A stretch of 24,836 nucleotides of DNA from JBGQJN01 sp964423175 (GTDB lineage: Bacteria; Patescibacteriota; Minisyncoccia; 2-02-FULL-40-12; IGHO2-01-FULL-4-A), in NCBI GenBank assembly GCA_964423175.1, contig CAYRDM010000003.1, positions 1 through 24,836 of the forward strand. Reading direction: 5' to 3'. The position numbers and the translations under genes were made by a program. Below are positions 23,551 through 24,836 of the stretch, piece after piece (within the stretch, counting starts at the first letter, position 1; each line of letters begins with the position of its first letter). The notes under the pieces are model-generated. The model had not been told where the DNA came from. It ran no database searches and saw nothing but the letters and a program-made list of their open reading frames with translations.

Positions 23551-23555
23551 AATTT

Positions 23556-24569
23556 ATGTCTCAGAGATTCATGCCGTTAAGAATGCTTGGAAGAACCGGG
23601 CTTATGGTTTCGCCGATTGCTCTTGGAACTGTTGAACTAGGCTACACATATGGAATCGGGCCACGCAGTTTACCTAGTGAAGAAGATGCTATCGATCTTC
23701 TCAAGGAGGCCGTTGATTTCGGAATTAATTTTTTTGATACAGCTCATTTTTATGGGTCTGCACAGGAGAGAATTGGAAAGTCTGGCATAGCAAAGATCCC
23801 CGGAGTAGTCATCGTTACCAAATGCGGTCACGATATAGAGAAAAAAGGAGATATTACAGCTTCTGAGTTGGAAGAAATGGTTAGAAGAGAAGTGGACCAA
23901 AGTCGTAAAATTTTAAATATGGATACTCTGACTTTGGTTATGGTGCATGGTGGGACTGCCCGGCAAATAAATAGCGGGATGATTGTTGATATAATGAAGA
24001 AACTAAAAGACGAATCTAAAATTGCTCACTGCGGAATTAGTACTCGCGGCGTGGAAGCCCCATTGGCGGCTATCGATTCTGGTTTCTTCGAGGCATTACA
24101 GGTCGGGTTTAGTATCTTTGACCAGAGGTTGAGAAACGGAGTATTGCAGAGAGCTTTTTTAAAGAACGTGGGAATATTGGCTCGCTCAGTTTTATTGAAA
24201 GGATCGTTAACTTCTGCGAATAAGTTTTTGCCAGACGAACTAGTTAAACTCAAGGATGGTTATTATCAAGTTGAAGATCTTGCCCAAAGCATCGGTATTA
24301 GTGTTCCCAGTTTGGCTTTAAGATTTGCCCTTAGCGAAACTGCCATAACTTCTGTTTTGGTGGGTACTAATAAAAAAAATAATTTGCATAGTGCCCTCCA
24401 TGCATACTACGAGGGAGATCTCCCGCAATATATTTTTCAAAAAATACCAAACTTTGCCATAAGCGATCCGGAAATCGTTGATCCTTCTCATTGGCCGCCT
24501 ACTGCTGTAAATGACGAGAAAGACGGCAAAAAAGTAATCCCTCACTTGAGAGGTCAGCAAGGAGGTTAA
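23556..24569 (+). CDS. Aldo/keto reductase family protein
   Basis: The 337-residue protein is an NAD(P)H-dependent oxidoreductase of the aldo/keto reductase superfamily (TIM barrel). It begins MPLRMLGRTGLMVSPIALGT, the usual first strand. The catalytic tetrad is visible: D61 and Y66 in FFDTAHFYG, K89 in VTKCG and H131 in MVHGG. The cofactor region near the C-terminus is represented by SVLVGTNKKNNL. The family reduces aldehydes or ketones, but the substrate is not readable here. The last 50 residues (from NFAISDPEIVDPSHWPP) extend past the barrel and are hydrophilic. The gene has its own likely promoter, a good Shine-Dalgarno and a terminator, so it is a single-gene unit separate from the surface operon. 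Confidence 0.93.
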   Translation: MSQRFMPLRMLGRTGLMVSPIALGTVELGYTYGIGPRSLPSEEDAIDLLKEAVDFGINFFDTAHFYGSAQERIGKSGIAKIPGVVIVTKCGHDIEKKGDITASELEEMVRREVDQSRKILNMDTLTLVMVHGGTARQINSGMIVDIMKKLKDESKIAHCGISTRGVEAPLAAIDSGFFEALQVGFSIFDQRLRNGVLQRAFLKNVGILARSVLLKGSLTSANKFLPDELVKLKDGYYQVEDLAQSIGISVPSLALRFALSETAITSVLVGTNKKNNLHSALHAYYEGDLPQYIFQKIPNFAISDPEIVDPSHWPPTAVNDEKDGKKVIPHLRGQQGG

Positions 24570-24570
24570 T

Positions 24571-24600
24571 AAAAGCGGAATTTGTTTCCGCTTTTTATTT
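24571..24600 (+). terminator. Intrinsic terminator after the aldo/keto reductase gene
   Basis: AAAAGCGGAA (24571-24580) pairs perfectly with TTCCGCTTTT (24586-24595) over a five-base loop and is followed by ATTTTTT. It starts one base after the stop codon. Confidence 0.88.
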
Positions 24601-24652
24601 TTTAAAGACTAGTATGGAAAAGAATCCTAAAAAATATTAGTATATATAATCA

Positions 24653-24836
24653 ATGAAAATAAAAACTATCACTGTTTATACTAGGGAGGGTTTCCGGAAA
24701 TGGCTTGAGAAGAATCACCAGAAAGAGAGCAAGGTGAGGGTTTTGTTGCATAAACGACATACCGGCAAGGGTGCGCCAACCCACAGAGAGATGATCGAAG
24801 AAGCTATTTGTTTTGGTTGGATTGATACCACCATAA
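24653..24836 (+). CDS. YdeI/OmpD-associated family protein (3' end cut by window)
   Basis: ATG at 24653 opens a frame that runs off the window after 61 codons. The visible part contains FRKWLEKNHQKESKVRVLL, then THREMIEEAICFGWIDTTI. The pattern of a Trp-Leu helix, a strand with VRVLLHKR and the EEAxCFGWID box matches the YdeI/OmpD-associated family, whose founding member has been linked to resistance to antimicrobial peptides in enteric bacteria. That role should not be assumed here. The real protein is usually about 180-200 residues, so roughly a third is present. A TATAAT at 24645-24650 lies so close to the ATG that it can hardly be the -10 for this start; no Shine-Dalgarno is visible. Confidence 0.85.
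   Translation, partial: MKIKTITVYTREGFRKWLEKNHQKESKVRVLLHKRHTGKGAPTHREMIEEAICFGWIDTTI

Noticed and set aside
24645..24650. TATAAT as the promoter of the YdeI-like gene
   Set aside because: It is two bases before the ATG, so the start of transcription would fall inside the coding region.
1..24836. Possible alternative genetic code (UGA read as Gly or Trp)
   Set aside because: TGA ends several genes cleanly (for example at 14614-14616 and 19711-19713) and does not occur inside conserved domains.

Overview
The window looks like a chromosomal segment of a Patescibacteria (Candidate Phyla Radiation) bacterium, most likely a Parcubacteria-type lineage. This is inferred from gene content, not from a marker gene. 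The DNA is AT-rich and tightly packed, with no gene-free stretch longer than about 225 bases. TGA, TAA and TAG all act as stops, which argues against the UGA-glycine lineages (Gracilibacteria, Absconditabacteria). Most starts lack a clear Shine-Dalgarno sequence. Several protein types here are ones I associate with this group: the HMA/SafE/cupredoxin fusion, secreted repeats of the YxWSxxxGW type, and LPXTG proteins with their own sortases. No tRNA, rRNA, CRISPR array or transposase was seen.

Layout. (1) 1-1602: a GIY-YIG nuclease (lacking its first residues) overlapping a small glycine-rich membrane protein, a secreted or anchored protein with a DUF4214-like stretch, and a small MazG-type NTP pyrophosphohydrolase. 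(2) 1716-6809: one very large (1697 aa) unrecognised cytoplasmic-looking protein that fills a fifth of the window. (3) 6843-11235: a copper-handling module made of a small Cys/Met membrane protein, an HMA-SafE-cupredoxin fusion, a membrane-tethered cupredoxin and a CopA-type P-ATPase. It ends in a perfect 30-bp palindrome that contains the stop codons of both copA and the convergent ECF sigma factor gene. (4) 11244-12928: the ECF sigma factor (minus strand), a divergent stand-alone PAS-coiled-coil protein with a strong terminator, and a tiny lmo0937-like membrane protein.

(5) 13000-23461: a cell-surface locus. A DUF3494 (ice-binding-like) LPNTG protein is followed, after a hairpin, by eight tightly spaced co-directional genes: sortase; two-repeat LPDTG protein; sortase fused to a peptidoglycan-binding domain; a multi-domain surface protein with an internal LPNTG and a C-terminal LPKSA; membrane-anchored cupin; phage-tail-fibre-like secreted protein; GW-repeat/SH3b protein with an internal LPNTG; and a membrane histidine kinase. 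Gaps are -4 to +30 bases, so this is probably one operon. Three of the proteins share a DUF11/DUF7507-like repeat, and all six copies carry an EF-hand/dockerin-like calcium loop plus a probable disulfide. The locus reads as a self-contained system for making, sorting and perhaps sensing a Ca-dependent surface layer or adhesin set.

(6) 23556-24836: an aldo/keto reductase with a real Shine-Dalgarno and its own terminator, then the start of a YdeI/OmpD-associated-family protein cut by the window edge.
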